NCBI GenBank assembly: GCA_016125425.1
Contig: WGLT01000003.1
Location: forward strand, 62,001-126,000
From: Alphaproteobacteria bacterium
GTDB taxonomy: Bacteria > Pseudomonadota > Alphaproteobacteria > Caulobacterales > Parvularculaceae
Direction: 5' to 3'
Length of the DNA stretch: 64,000 nt
The position numbers and the translations under genes were made by a program. The notes beneath the pieces are model-generated. The model saw nothing but the letters and a program-made list of their open reading frames with translations. It was not told the DNA's origin and did not search any database. Each line of letters starts with the position of its first letter. Within the stretch, counting starts at the first letter, position 1. Shown in pieces: positions 54,872 to 63,961 of this stretch.

Positions 54872-57208
54872 ATGTCGGCGTTCGGGCGAGGCCAGGCGAG
54901 ATCGGTGGTAAAGGGCGAAGAGGCAGATTCCCGGTCAAAAGCAGCGCCGTCGAAAAAGGCGCGATCGCCTTGGCGGACATTGCCGGGGTGGGCGACTTCG
55001 AACACTTTCGCGGCGGCGGCTCTCAGCGGGGCGGCGGCGATCGCATTCCTGACAACCTGGGTCCTCCTTTCGCCGGCGGTCGAACACATCAATCGCGGTC
55101 TCCTGACAGGCATGGTGATCGCCAATGGCGTGATCGCCGCGACCTTCATAGCCGTCGTGGGATTGCGGTTGTGGCATGTGTGGTCGGACCGTCGGCATGA
55201 ACTCGCCGGATCGCAAACGCATCTTGATCTCGCGAGAATGTTCGCGTTCGTCGCCGTTGTGCCGTCGATCATCGCGTTCCTTTTTGCATTCTCCATTCTG
55301 CGCACGAGTCTGGACGATGTTTTCAGCGCACGGATCGATAAATATGTGACGACGGCGCGCGAATTCGCGAACACATATTTCCAGGACGAAGCGAATGACG
55401 CCGGCGTAAATTTGAAACAGATCGCCCTGGATATCGTTCAAGATCAGCTTGTCGGTCTTAGTCCGGACATGTCTCCCATTCGTTACAGGCAGCGGCTCGA
55501 AGAGCAGGCCTATGCGCGCAACCTCGCTGCGCTGGTCGTTCTCGACGGAAAAAGACGCATCATTGCGCGCGTCGAGCTCGTGAAGGCGGCTTACGATCTT
55601 CCGCCAGCTGCGATTTTTGACAAGGTCGACGAAGCAGTTGCGGGCGGGGCGCCGCGTTCCGAATGGGGCAATTTCGACCTCAACGATGAGGAAAAGATCG
55701 ATCTCTACCGCGGACTTTTGAAAATCGATTCATATGACGGCGGCTATCTCGTCAGCTACAAGATCGTGCCCCCGGCGATCAGCCAGCGTCTGCGGGCCGT
55801 GCGCAATATGCGCGATCAGTGGAACTCGGTGAAACAGGGGCGTTCGCGCATCGAGCGCGTATTCCTGACCGGTTACATCGTTCTTGCGATTATTATTCTG
55901 TGCGGCGCGGTTTGGTTGGCCCTTTGGGCCGCTACGCGCATCGTTAATCCGATCAGGCGGCTTGTCGGAATGGCTGACCGCGTTTCTGCCGGCGATCTCG
56001 GAGCGCGCGTCGAAGTCTATAAGGGCGACGGCGAACTCGGCGCGCTGGCTCGCTCGATGAATCACATGACCGCGCAGCTTCAGACGCAGCGTGACGACCT
56101 CGTCGAGACGAACAAGCAGTTCGATCGACGACGGCGATTTACCGAAGCGGTGCTGTCCGGCGTTTCCGCAGGCGTCATCGGCGTCAATTCCGAAGGGCGC
56201 ATAACGATCGCGAACCGTTTTGCGGCTGAGCTTCTCGGGCTTGACGCCGGGCGGCTCGTCGGCTCGCAGATCGCGGCTGTCATACCGGAGCTTCAGGGCG
56301 CCTTCTCCGAAGCCGCGCAGAACGGCCACGCGGACTATGCTGACCAAATTGAAATCGAACGGGCTGGCGGCGCCCGGACGGTGAATGTCCGGATCGTGAG
56401 CGACGAAGTCGACGGCGAACGCAGCTTTGTCATCACATTCGACGACATCACTCAGCTTATATCCGCTCAACGCAATGCGGCTTGGGGCGATGTCGCACGC
56501 CGCATCGCCCACGAAATCAAAAATCCGCTGACGCCGATCCAGCTTTCAGCCGAAAGGCTGCGCCGGAAATATCTCAAGGAGATACAGACTACGCCTGAGA
56601 TTTTCGACAAGTGCACGGAAACCATCATCCGGCATGTCGGCGACATCGGGCGAATGGTGGACGAGTTTTCATCTTTCGCCCGAATGCCGAAGCCGGTGAT
56701 GGCGCGCGAAGACCTGCGGGAACTGGTCAAGGCGGCGATCTTTCCGCAGCGTGTCGCATTGCCGGACGTGGATTTCAAACTTGAGGCGCCTTCCGAGCCG
56801 GTTTGGGTGGAATGCGACGGGCGTCTGATCATTCAGGCGCTCTCCAACCTGATCAAGAATGCCGGCGAATCGATCGGCGCGCGTATCGCGAATGGCGATG
56901 GCGTCAAGGGCGCCGTGGCGCTCGCCATTTCCATGAAAAACAGCGAGGCGCGCGTTGACGTGATCGACAATGGGGTCGGCCTGCCTAAGGCCGAGCGACA
57001 CCGATTGACTGAGCCTTACATGACCACTCGAGCGAAAGGCACCGGCCTCGGTCTGGCGATCGTTCAAAAGGTCATTGAAGATCATGGCGGGGCGTTGAAA
57101 TTCGAAGATGACGCAACGCTTGGCCCCAATGGCGCGAGAGTGAGCATCATTTTGCCAAAATTGAAGACCGTAGCCGGGGCGGCGCCGGCGCGGGCCGCAG
57201 CGGAGTAG
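54872..57208 (+). CDS. ntrY: NtrY sensor histidine kinase
   Basis: The 778-residue protein has about four transmembrane helices in the N-terminal third, a periplasmic stretch with VVLDGKRRIIARVEL, a HAMP after IILCGAVWLALWAATRI, PAS (AVLSGVSAGVIGVNSEGRITIANRFA), HisKA with the phospho-His in ARRIAHEIKNPLTPIQLSAERL, and HATPase (IQALSNLIKNAGESIG, VIDNGVGLP, GTGLGLAIVQKV). NtrYX controls nitrogen metabolism, respiration and envelope genes in alphaproteobacteria. It is followed 27 bp on by ntrX. Confidence 0.96.
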   Translation: MSAFGRGQARSVVKGEEADSRSKAAPSKKARSPWRTLPGWATSNTFAAAALSGAAAIAFLTTWVLLSPAVEHINRGLLTGMVIANGVIAATFIAVVGLRLWHVWSDRRHELAGSQTHLDLARMFAFVAVVPSIIAFLFAFSILRTSLDDVFSARIDKYVTTAREFANTYFQDEANDAGVNLKQIALDIVQDQLVGLSPDMSPIRYRQRLEEQAYARNLAALVVLDGKRRIIARVELVKAAYDLPPAAIFDKVDEAVAGGAPRSEWGNFDLNDEEKIDLYRGLLKIDSYDGGYLVSYKIVPPAISQRLRAVRNMRDQWNSVKQGRSRIERVFLTGYIVLAIIILCGAVWLALWAATRIVNPIRRLVGMADRVSAGDLGARVEVYKGDGELGALARSMNHMTAQLQTQRDDLVETNKQFDRRRRFTEAVLSGVSAGVIGVNSEGRITIANRFAAELLGLDAGRLVGSQIAAVIPELQGAFSEAAQNGHADYADQIEIERAGGARTVNVRIVSDEVDGERSFVITFDDITQLISAQRNAAWGDVARRIAHEIKNPLTPIQLSAERLRRKYLKEIQTTPEIFDKCTETIIRHVGDIGRMVDEFSSFARMPKPVMAREDLRELVKAAIFPQRVALPDVDFKLEAPSEPVWVECDGRLIIQALSNLIKNAGESIGARIANGDGVKGAVALAISMKNSEARVDVIDNGVGLPKAERHRLTEPYMTTRAKGTGLGLAIVQKVIEDHGGALKFEDDATLGPNGARVSIILPKLKTVAGAAPARAAAE

Positions 57209-57235
57209 AGCGTCAGAAGGAAGGATCCAAGGCGT

Positions 57236-58624
57236 ATGAGCGTAGACATATTGGTTGTCGACGACGAAGCCGACATTCGCGACCTCGTAACAGGCATCCT
57301 CGAAGATGAGGGATTCAGCCCCAGGGCGGCCGCGAATTCAGATGACGCCTTCGCGGCTGTTCGCGACCGACTTCCAGCCCTTGTGATCCTTGATGTCTGG
57401 CTGCAGGGCTCGACCCTGGACGGTATTGAAATTCTGGAAGAGCTGAAAAAGGTTCATCCGGATCTGCCCGTCGTGATTATTTCAGGCCATGGAACGATTG
57501 AAACAGCGGTCGCCGCGATAAAGAAGGGCGCCTATGACTTCGTCGAAAAACCCTTCAATGCGGATCGGCTGATCCTCGCGGTCAATCGCGCGCTCGAAGC
57601 CGAACGGCTGCGGCGCGAAAACTCCGATTTGCGACAGCGTGCGCATGATTGGGGACTGATCGGGAGTTCGACGACGATCAATGCGCTGCGGGGCGTTATC
57701 GACCGGGTTGCAGGATCGCGTTCGCGCGTGCTCATTTCCGGCCCGCCCGGTTCAGGCAAGGAAGTCATTGCGCGGCTATTGCACGCGAAGTCTCCGCGCG
57801 CGGACCAGCCCTTCATCATCGTCAGTTCGGCGGCGATCGCCCCGGAACGCATGGAAGAAGAGCTTTTCGGCGTAGAGGGCGAAAACGGTGCTCCAAAACA
57901 GATCGGTTTGATGGAGCGTGCGCATGGCGGCACGCTCATGTTCGATGAAATTGGCGACTTGCCGCTGGAGACGCAGGGCAAAATTCTCCGCGTTCTCGTC
58001 GATCAACGGTTCAAGCGCGTCAACGGCGACGGCGCCGTTTCGGTCGATGTTCGAATTGTCACGACGACCTCGCGCGATCTGCTCGCCGAAGCGGGCGAAG
58101 GGCGCTTCCGGGAGGATCTGTACCATCGCCTGAATGTGGTGCCGATCCAGGCGCCTTCACTGGCCGAGCGCCGCGACGATATTCCCGCGTTATGCGCCTA
58201 TTTCGTGGATCGGATCTCACGCGCGTCCGGTCTGCCCAAGCGCGCCTTTACGACCGAAGCGCTGGCGGCTCTCCAAGCCTATAATTGGCCCGGCAATGTG
58301 CGCCAGTTGCGCAATGTGATCGAGCGCACCCTGATTTTGATGGGGCGGGATGCGGCGTCGGACATCTCAAGCGAGCACCTGCCTTCCGAGATTATCGACG
58401 CCGGCCTTTCGATCCCGGCCGGCGAGGGGCTGGAGCAAATCATCGCGCTTCCTTTGCGGGATGCGCGCGAACGATTCGAGCGTGAATATCTGATCGCGCA
58501 GATCAACCGGTTTGGAGGCAACATTTCCCGGACCGCGGCATTTATCGGCATGGAGCGCTCGGCGCTCCATCGCAAGCTTAAGGCCCTTGGCGTCAACGGA
58601 CAGGCCCGGGTCGAGAGCGCATAG
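57236..58624 (+). CDS. ntrX: NtrX response regulator (sigma54-activator fold, no GAFTGA)
   Basis: The 462-residue protein has REC (LVVDDEADIRDLVTGIL, acceptor Asp in LVILDVWLQGST, Lys in FVEKPFN), an AAA+ domain with Walker A ISGPPGSGKEVIA and Walker B GTLMFDEIGDLP, and a C-terminal Fis-type helix-turn-helix (GGNISRTAAFIGMERSALHRKLKAL). The sigma54-binding loop GAFTGA is absent (ELFGVEGENGAPKQIG at that position), as in other alphaproteobacterial NtrX, so it should act with other sigma factors. Part of the ntrYX operon. Confidence 0.96.
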   Translation: MSVDILVVDDEADIRDLVTGILEDEGFSPRAAANSDDAFAAVRDRLPALVILDVWLQGSTLDGIEILEELKKVHPDLPVVIISGHGTIETAVAAIKKGAYDFVEKPFNADRLILAVNRALEAERLRRENSDLRQRAHDWGLIGSSTTINALRGVIDRVAGSRSRVLISGPPGSGKEVIARLLHAKSPRADQPFIIVSSAAIAPERMEEELFGVEGENGAPKQIGLMERAHGGTLMFDEIGDLPLETQGKILRVLVDQRFKRVNGDGAVSVDVRIVTTTSRDLLAEAGEGRFREDLYHRLNVVPIQAPSLAERRDDIPALCAYFVDRISRASGLPKRAFTTEALAALQAYNWPGNVRQLRNVIERTLILMGRDAASDISSEHLPSEIIDAGLSIPAGEGLEQIIALPLRDARERFEREYLIAQINRFGGNISRTAAFIGMERSALHRKLKALGVNGQARVESA

Positions 58625-58662
58625 CCGTTCAAGCGACCCTGAATTTTCAATTGGTTAACCCG

Positions 58663-58705
58663 GCGCACGCTCTTATAAGCGTGCGCTTGGATGCGCGAAA
58701 CGCGC
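58663..58705. repeat. Two hairpins between ntrX and trkA
   Basis: A perfect 9-bp stem pairs GCGCACGCT (58663-58671) with AGCGTGCGC (58678-58686), with loop CTTATA. A second stem pairs GCGCG (58693-58697) with CGCGC (58701-58705). Both lie in the 101-bp gap between the ntrX stop and the trkA start. A T-tract is missing, so this may be a Rho-type or attenuating structure or an mRNA stability element. Confidence 0.5.
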
Positions 58706-58725
58706 GCTAAAATAGGTGGCATGGC

Positions 58726-60099
58726 ATGCGGGTCATCGTTTGCGGCGCCGGCCGCGTCGGCTACGGCATAGCGCGGCGCCTTGCGCGAGAGGACAATGAC
58801 GTCACCGTCATCGACCAATCGAAGGACCTGATTAGGCTTATCACTGAACGGCTCGACGTACGGGGCGTCGTGGGAAACGGGTCTTATCCGGACGTCCTTG
58901 CGGAGGCCGGCGCGCGGGAAGCCGATATGATTATCGCCGTGACCTTCTCCGACGAAGTGAACATGGTCGCATGCCAAATCGCGCACACGGTCTTTAACGT
59001 ACCGACGAAGATCGCCCGTATCCGGGCCCAAGGCTATCTCGATCCGAAATATACGGACCTCTTCAGCCGCAGCCATATCCCTATCGACGTCATTATCTCG
59101 CCGGAGCGCGAGGTGTCAGAGACCATCATGCAGCGTATGTCGACGCCCGGCGCTTTTGAGGTCAAATCCTTCGTCGAAGACAAGGTCTGGGCGGTCGGCG
59201 TGCGACTCCGCGAGGATTGTCCCATCGTGAACACGCCTCTTCGCCAGGTCGCCGAACTCTTTCCCGACCTCAAAATCACGATTGTTTCGATCGCGCGAGA
59301 AGGGCGCATGTGGCGCGCGCATGCTGACGATCAACTGGCGGTCGGCGACGATATCTACTTCATCGCCGATCGAAACGATGTGGGGCGTGCGCTCGAGATC
59401 ATGGGCGAGGCTGAACGCCAAGCCCGGCGCATCATCATCATCGGGGGCGGCAATATCGGTCTGCACGTCGCCAGCGGGCTGGAAAAGCTCGGAACAACCA
59501 AGATCCGCCTTATCGAGGCGGATCACGCACGGGCCGAGGCGATCGCCGAACAACTTGAGCGCACAGTCGTCCTGCAGGGGGACGGCCTCGATCGCGGTCT
59601 TCTGCGCGAGGCTGGCGTCGAAGACGCTGAATCGGTTGTCGCCGTGACCGATAACGATCAGGTCAACATCCTGGCGTCTGTCGTCGCCAAGCGGGAGGGC
59701 GCGCGTCGTGCTATGGCGCTAATCAATGACACAGACTATGGGCCGTTGTCGGAGGCGGTCGGGGTCGATCGCTATATAGATCCCCGAGCGACCACCATTT
59801 CGACCATTCTCCAGCATGTGCGGCGCGGACGCATTAAAGGCGTCTATTCGCTGTCCGATGGAGCGGCGGAACTGGTTGATGCGGTCGCCCTCGAAACTTC
59901 CCCGCTCGTAAATAAGCCTCTGCGGGAGGCTCATTTGCCTGAGGGCGTTATGATCGGCGCCGTCTATCGGGACGGCAAGGTGTCTATGCCGACGGGCAAT
60001 ACAGTCATCAAGGCGGGCGATCGGATCGTTCTCATGAGCATGCGCGCCAACGTCAAGGATGTCGAAACGATGTTCCGCGTGAGCCTGGAATACTTCTAG
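58726..60099 (+). CDS. trkA: Trk-system potassium uptake regulatory protein TrkA
   Basis: The 457-residue protein has two RCK units. The first starts VIVCGAGRVGYGIARRLAREDNDVTVID and the second IIIIGGGNIGLHVASGLEKLGTTKIRLIEADHARAEAIA. Each is followed by a TrkA-C domain (DDQLAVGDDIYFIADR; NTVIKAGDRIVLMSM). It binds NAD(H)/ATP and gates the Trk/Ktr potassium channel subunit, which is not in this window. It belongs to the alphaproteobacterial ntrYX-trkA-dat-hfq-hflX array. Confidence 0.95.
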   Translation: MRVIVCGAGRVGYGIARRLAREDNDVTVIDQSKDLIRLITERLDVRGVVGNGSYPDVLAEAGAREADMIIAVTFSDEVNMVACQIAHTVFNVPTKIARIRAQGYLDPKYTDLFSRSHIPIDVIISPEREVSETIMQRMSTPGAFEVKSFVEDKVWAVGVRLREDCPIVNTPLRQVAELFPDLKITIVSIAREGRMWRAHADDQLAVGDDIYFIADRNDVGRALEIMGEAERQARRIIIIGGGNIGLHVASGLEKLGTTKIRLIEADHARAEAIAEQLERTVVLQGDGLDRGLLREAGVEDAESVVAVTDNDQVNILASVVAKREGARRAMALINDTDYGPLSEAVGVDRYIDPRATTISTILQHVRRGRIKGVYSLSDGAAELVDAVALETSPLVNKPLREAHLPEGVMIGAVYRDGKVSMPTGNTVIKAGDRIVLMSMRANVKDVETMFRVSLEYF

Positions 60100-60534
60100 G
60101 GCGCTTTGCACGCGGGATTTCCTCGCAGAAACGAAGACGAGGCGCATGCGAGGAAGAGGAGCGCAGCCCGTTCGTTCGTGCGCATGGTCATGCGAATTGG
60201 GGCCGCCTGTAAGCGTCTCATCAGCGCGCAATAGCGTTGTTTGAATGCGGCGCCTTGCCGGTAAAAGCGCAGACTCATCTTGCAGAGTCCGGATTTACAG
60301 TGCATCGATTAACACTGTGACGTGAAATCGGGGAGAATTTTCCTGCGAGTCGCCTCGTTCCGCAGGCCCGTGGATTGAGCTGGAAAACGCAGGACCGGTT
60401 AGAAGAAGGCGAAGCAGGAACGCACGACGATAGGGCGCACGTTGGACAAATGGGCATAACTCAAGTTCTTATTGCGCATTTTGACGCCCCCAAGCCGTCA
60501 ATCGGTTCGGCCTTCTGGAGGTCAAGATATTTCA
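60100..60534. other. 435-bp gap with inverted repeats, no gene
   Basis: This stretch between trkA and dat holds no protein-like frame. It has a perfect 9-bp inverted repeat TTCCTCGCA (60119-60127) with TGCGAGGAA (60147-60155), 20 bp after the trkA stop and without a T-tract, which may be the trkA transcript end. A second repeat, ACAGTG (60297-60302) with CACTGT (60313-60318) and a 10-bp spacer, has the geometry of an operator. A dat promoter should lie in the right half; no strong -35/-10 pair stands out. Confidence 0.45.
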
Positions 60535-61389
60535 ATGCCTAGGATCGCCTATGTGAATGGTCGCTACACGTCCGCGGCGGAGGCGTGCGTCCATATTGAA
60601 GACCGCGGCTACCAGTTCGGAGACGGCGTTTACGAAGTGTGTTTAGTCGTCGACGGCGCCTATTGGGACGAAGAGGGGCATCTGGCCAGACTTGATCGCT
60701 CATTGAAGGCGCTGTCGATAGCGCGCCCGATGAGCGAGCGAGCGCTGAAGACGGTGATGGCCGCTTTGGTCCGAAAAAACAGGCTAAAAACGGCGCTGGT
60801 TTACATCCAGGTCACGCGCGGGGTCGCATCGCGCAATCATCCATTTCCGGAGAAAAAAGTGGCGCCGTCGCTCGTCATGACGGCGCGTGCTTTCAACCTT
60901 GAGAAGAGCGAGCAGCAAGCGGCGGCCGGCGTCGACGTGATCACCGCGCCGGATATCCGGTGGGGACGGGTCGACATCAAGACGATCAATCTTTTGCCGA
61001 ACGTGCTCGCCAAGCAGGAGGCGCAGAAGGCCGGGGCCGCCGAGGCTTGGCTTGTAAAAGGCGACACCGTGACGGAGGGCGCGTCCTCAAACGCTTGGAT
61101 CGTGACCCGCGACGGCGAACTCGTCACGCACCCGCTCAGCAATGAAATTCTCGGCGGCATCACGCGCCAGGCGGTCATTGAGTGCGCCGAAGCGCTGCAG
61201 ATGCGGATCGTCGAACGGGCATTCACCACGGAAGAGGCGGTGAATGCTGCCGAAGCTTTCCTCACCTCGGCGACCGGGTTGGTGATGCCTGTTGTTCGGA
61301 TCGACGGAAAGCCGATCGGAGAGGGCAAACCAGGCCCCGTTTCAAGACGCCTTCGCAATGCCTATATCGATCGGTGGGCGGTCAGATGA
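60535..61389 (+). CDS. dat: D-amino-acid aminotransferase
   Basis: The 284-residue fold-type IV PLP enzyme has GRYTSAAEACVHIEDRGYQFGDGVYEV, the PLP Lys in RVDIKTINLLPNVLAKQEA, and the phosphate-binding segment EGASSNAWIV. It interconverts D-amino acids and keto acids (for example D-alanine and D-glutamate) and so may feed peptidoglycan synthesis. ATG 60535, preceded by a GGAGGT site, is chosen because similarity begins there. It lies between trkA and hfq. Confidence 0.92.
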   Translation: MPRIAYVNGRYTSAAEACVHIEDRGYQFGDGVYEVCLVVDGAYWDEEGHLARLDRSLKALSIARPMSERALKTVMAALVRKNRLKTALVYIQVTRGVASRNHPFPEKKVAPSLVMTARAFNLEKSEQQAAAGVDVITAPDIRWGRVDIKTINLLPNVLAKQEAQKAGAAEAWLVKGDTVTEGASSNAWIVTRDGELVTHPLSNEILGGITRQAVIECAEALQMRIVERAFTTEEAVNAAEAFLTSATGLVMPVVRIDGKPIGEGKPGPVSRRLRNAYIDRWAVR

Positions 61390-61393
61390 AGTG

Positions 61394-61410
61394 AACCGCT
61401 GAAAGCGGTT
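61394..61410 (+). terminator. Hairpin after dat
   Basis: A perfect 7-bp stem pairs AACCGCT (61394-61400) with AGCGGTT (61404-61410), GAA loop, beginning 5 bp after the dat stop and before the hfq leader. No long T-tract follows, so it may be only a weak terminator or a 3'-end stabiliser. Confidence 0.45.
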
Positions 61411-61481
61411 GCTATTGCGCCTCACGCGCGGCAGTATTGTGCAACGCAAAAATTATAAGCAATGTCTGAGGCTGGATCCAA

Positions 61482-61721
61482 ATGACTGAGAAAAAACAAA
61501 ACCTTCAGGATACTTTCCTCAACCATGTTCGAAAAAATAAGACGCCGGTCACGATCTTTCTGGTGAATGGCGTCAAGTTGCAGGGCGTTGTCACTTGGTT
61601 CGATAACTTTTGTGTTCTCCTCAAGCGCGACGGACAGGTGCAACTTGTCTACAAGCACGCGGTGTCGACAGTGATGCCCTCGCAGCCGGTCACGCTCTGG
61701 GATAACGAAGAAGCTGAGTAA
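61482..61721 (+). CDS. hfq: RNA chaperone Hfq
   Basis: The 79-residue protein has both Sm motifs: [39 protein letters not shown] and the Sm2 part [14 protein letters not shown], with the proximal-face YKH and the N-terminal Gln. It promotes sRNA-mRNA pairing. The C-terminal tail is short, as in alphaproteobacteria. It lies directly before hflX, 7 bp apart. Confidence 0.97.
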   Translation: MTEKKQNLQDTFLNHVRKNKTPVTIFLVNGVKLQGVVTWFDNFCVLLKRDGQVQLVYKHAVSTVMPSQPVTLWDNEEAE

Positions 61722-61728
61722 AAACCAC

Positions 61729-63093
61729 TTGGAGCTGAACGTTTCCGATCTCTCGAGAGCGGTTGTCGTCCATCCTGACGTGATGAGGGGCACGGAGGCG
61801 CGAAGCCCGCAGGCCCGGCTTGAAGAAGCTGTCGGTCTGGCGGCCGCCATCGATCTTGAAGTCGCGGCAGCGTTGATCGCCCCTGTTCACAGGCCGACAC
61901 CCTCGACTTTTCTGGGCGCTGGAAAGGTCGAAGAAATCAGGGAGCTGCTTGAGGGCGCAGAACCGCGGCCGGGACTGGTAATCGTCGATCATTCGCTCAC
62001 GCCGGTGCAGCACAGAAATCTCGAAAAGGCGTGGAATGCGAAAGTTCTCGATCGGACCGCTTTGATACTGGAAATTTTTGGGGCGCGCGCCCGTTCTGCA
62101 GAGGGGCGGCTTCAGGTCGATCTCGCCCACCTGTCCTATCAGCGCTCCCGGCTCGTCCGATCCTGGACGCACCTTGAACGCCAGCGGGGCGGCGCCGGTT
62201 TTCTCGGCGGACCCGGCGAACGGCAGATCGAAGCTGACCGTCGCGCGCTCGCGAACAAAATCGACCGCATCAAGGACAAACTAGAGGATGTCCGTCGTAC
62301 CCGCAGCCTGCAAAGGGCGAAACGGAAACGCACGCCGTATCCCGTGGTCGCGCTTGTCGGCTACACCAACGCCGGAAAATCAACGCTATTCAATCGCATG
62401 ACGGCGTCGAACACCGACGCAAAAGATCTGCTGTTCGCCACATTGGATCCCACGATGCGGGCCGTGGATCTGGATTCGGGCCAGCGGGTCATTCTTTCCG
62501 ACACGGTCGGTTTCATATCCGACCTTCCCACCCATCTTGTGGCTGCTTTCCGCGCGACCTTGGAAGAGGTGCTTGAAGCCGACCTTATCATTCATGTGCG
62601 CGACATCTCCCATCCTGACGCCGAGGCGCAGCGCCAGGACGTTATCGGCGTTCTCGGCGCTCTCGGCGTGTCGGCCGATGATGAGCGGCCTTTTGTCGAA
62701 GCGTTGAACAAGATTGATCTCCTGTCGCCCGAAGAACAAACGAGGCTCGCTGTTTCGGGGCGGCTCTCTCAAGAAATGACGCATCCCAATATCGATGAAC
62801 CGGCGCGCATCGCCATCTCAGCTCTGACAGGCGCCGGCGTCGGCGAACTGGAGCGCCTTATCGATCGCCTGACAACCGCCGACAGAAGCGCTTACATCGT
62901 CGAAATATCCGCCTCGGACGGAGCCGCAAGAGCATGGCTTCATGCTACGGGGACAGTGGAGTCGGAGCGCGAACTCGGCGATGTGGCGCGACTGTCCGTG
63001 CGTTTGTCGGATAAGTCTAAGGGCCAGTTCGCCAAGGCGTTTCCCTCTGCGCGTTTTGCAAATCCTGAAGAGGCGCTGCGATGGCGGGCGTGA
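61729..63093 (+). CDS. hflX: GTPase HflX
   Basis: The 454-residue protein has an N-terminal HflX domain (LGAGKVEEIRELLEG, VIVDHSLTPVQHRNLEKAW, VLDRTALILEIFGARARSAEGRLQVDLAHL), a GGPGERQIEADRRAL linker, and a G domain with G1 VGYTNAGKSTLFNRMT, G3 DTVGF and G4 NKID. It binds ribosomes and splits 70S or hibernating 100S particles under stress. The start appears to be TTG 61729 (MELNVSDL), with no good ribosome site; translation may be coupled to hfq, whose stop is 7 bp away. The 3' end overlaps the next gene by 13 bp. Confidence 0.95.
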   Translation: MELNVSDLSRAVVVHPDVMRGTEARSPQARLEEAVGLAAAIDLEVAAALIAPVHRPTPSTFLGAGKVEEIRELLEGAEPRPGLVIVDHSLTPVQHRNLEKAWNAKVLDRTALILEIFGARARSAEGRLQVDLAHLSYQRSRLVRSWTHLERQRGGAGFLGGPGERQIEADRRALANKIDRIKDKLEDVRRTRSLQRAKRKRTPYPVVALVGYTNAGKSTLFNRMTASNTDAKDLLFATLDPTMRAVDLDSGQRVILSDTVGFISDLPTHLVAAFRATLEEVLEADLIIHVRDISHPDAEAQRQDVIGVLGALGVSADDERPFVEALNKIDLLSPEEQTRLAVSGRLSQEMTHPNIDEPARIAISALTGAGVGELERLIDRLTTADRSAYIVEISASDGAARAWLHATGTVESERELGDVARLSVRLSDKSKGQFAKAFPSARFANPEEALRWRA

Positions 63094-63893
63094 GCATTGA
63101 TCCCGATCGCGTCGAAGCGCTGATTGCAGAGATCGCCGAGACCGAAATCGCGGCGCGCTTCGGCAAATTGTCCGCAGAAGACATTCACGAAAAGTCCGGA
63201 CCGGCGGACCTCGTCACTGAGGCCGACGAAGCTGCGGAGCGAGCCTTGAAGAAAGCCCTGCTCGGCGTAAGGCCGGATGCGACCTTCATCGGCGAAGAGA
63301 CCGCGGCGAAGAACCCCTCGATTGTCGAAGCCCTGGGGGAAAAGGGGGCTTTTTGGATCGTGGATCCGCTTGACGGCACGCGAAACTTCGTCACCGGCGC
63401 GAAAGAGTTCGGCACGATTGTCGCCTTTGTCGAAGGAGGTGAGACGCGCATGGGCTGGATCTATGCCGTGCCGGAAAAATCGAGCGGGGTTGCGGTTCGC
63501 GGTGCTGGAGCGCGCTGGCGCGGCGCGCCGATTGAGCCGAAAGCCGAGCCTGAGGGCAACCTGATCGCTTTGCGGTCGCTTGGATGGGCCCCGCCGTCGC
63601 GCCGCGAACAACTTCGCGCGCTTTTGAAACAGCGCTTCGATTCGCGTCCCGGCTATTGCTCCGCCTACGCCTATCTGTCGCTGGCGCGGGGACTTGTGGA
63701 CTTCAAGCTTTCGAGCCGCATCCACCCGTGGGATCACGCCGCCGGCGCGCTGCTTGTGCGTGAGGCGGGCGGTAAAATCGCCTTTCTTGATAGCGGCGAA
63801 GACTATCCGCCTATGCCGTCGGTCGACCGTTTGTTGCTGGCGACCGCGCCGGGCCGTGACTGGTCTGCGATCGCCGCCAGTCTGTCTGGCTGA
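63081..63893 (+). CDS. Inositol monophosphatase-family phosphatase
   Basis: The 270-residue protein has the IMPase metal sites GEET (in TFIGEETAAK), WIVDPLDGTRNFVTG and the C-terminal WDHAAGALLVREAGG. Family members include inositol monophosphatase, histidinol-phosphatase HisN and 3'-phosphoadenosine-5'-phosphatase; the YAYLSLARGLVDF segment cannot settle which. It overlaps hflX by 13 bp and so is translationally coupled to it. Confidence 0.9.
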   Translation: MAGVSIDPDRVEALIAEIAETEIAARFGKLSAEDIHEKSGPADLVTEADEAAERALKKALLGVRPDATFIGEETAAKNPSIVEALGEKGAFWIVDPLDGTRNFVTGAKEFGTIVAFVEGGETRMGWIYAVPEKSSGVAVRGAGARWRGAPIEPKAEPEGNLIALRSLGWAPPSRREQLRALLKQRFDSRPGYCSAYAYLSLARGLVDFKLSSRIHPWDHAAGALLVREAGGKIAFLDSGEDYPPMPSVDRLLLATAPGRDWSAIAASLSG

Positions 63894-63961
63894 CAAGCCC
63901 GCTTGCCGGGTCGAGACTGCGCAGGCACAAAGGCGCTGAGCGGCAGGCGGAAGGACGCGGC

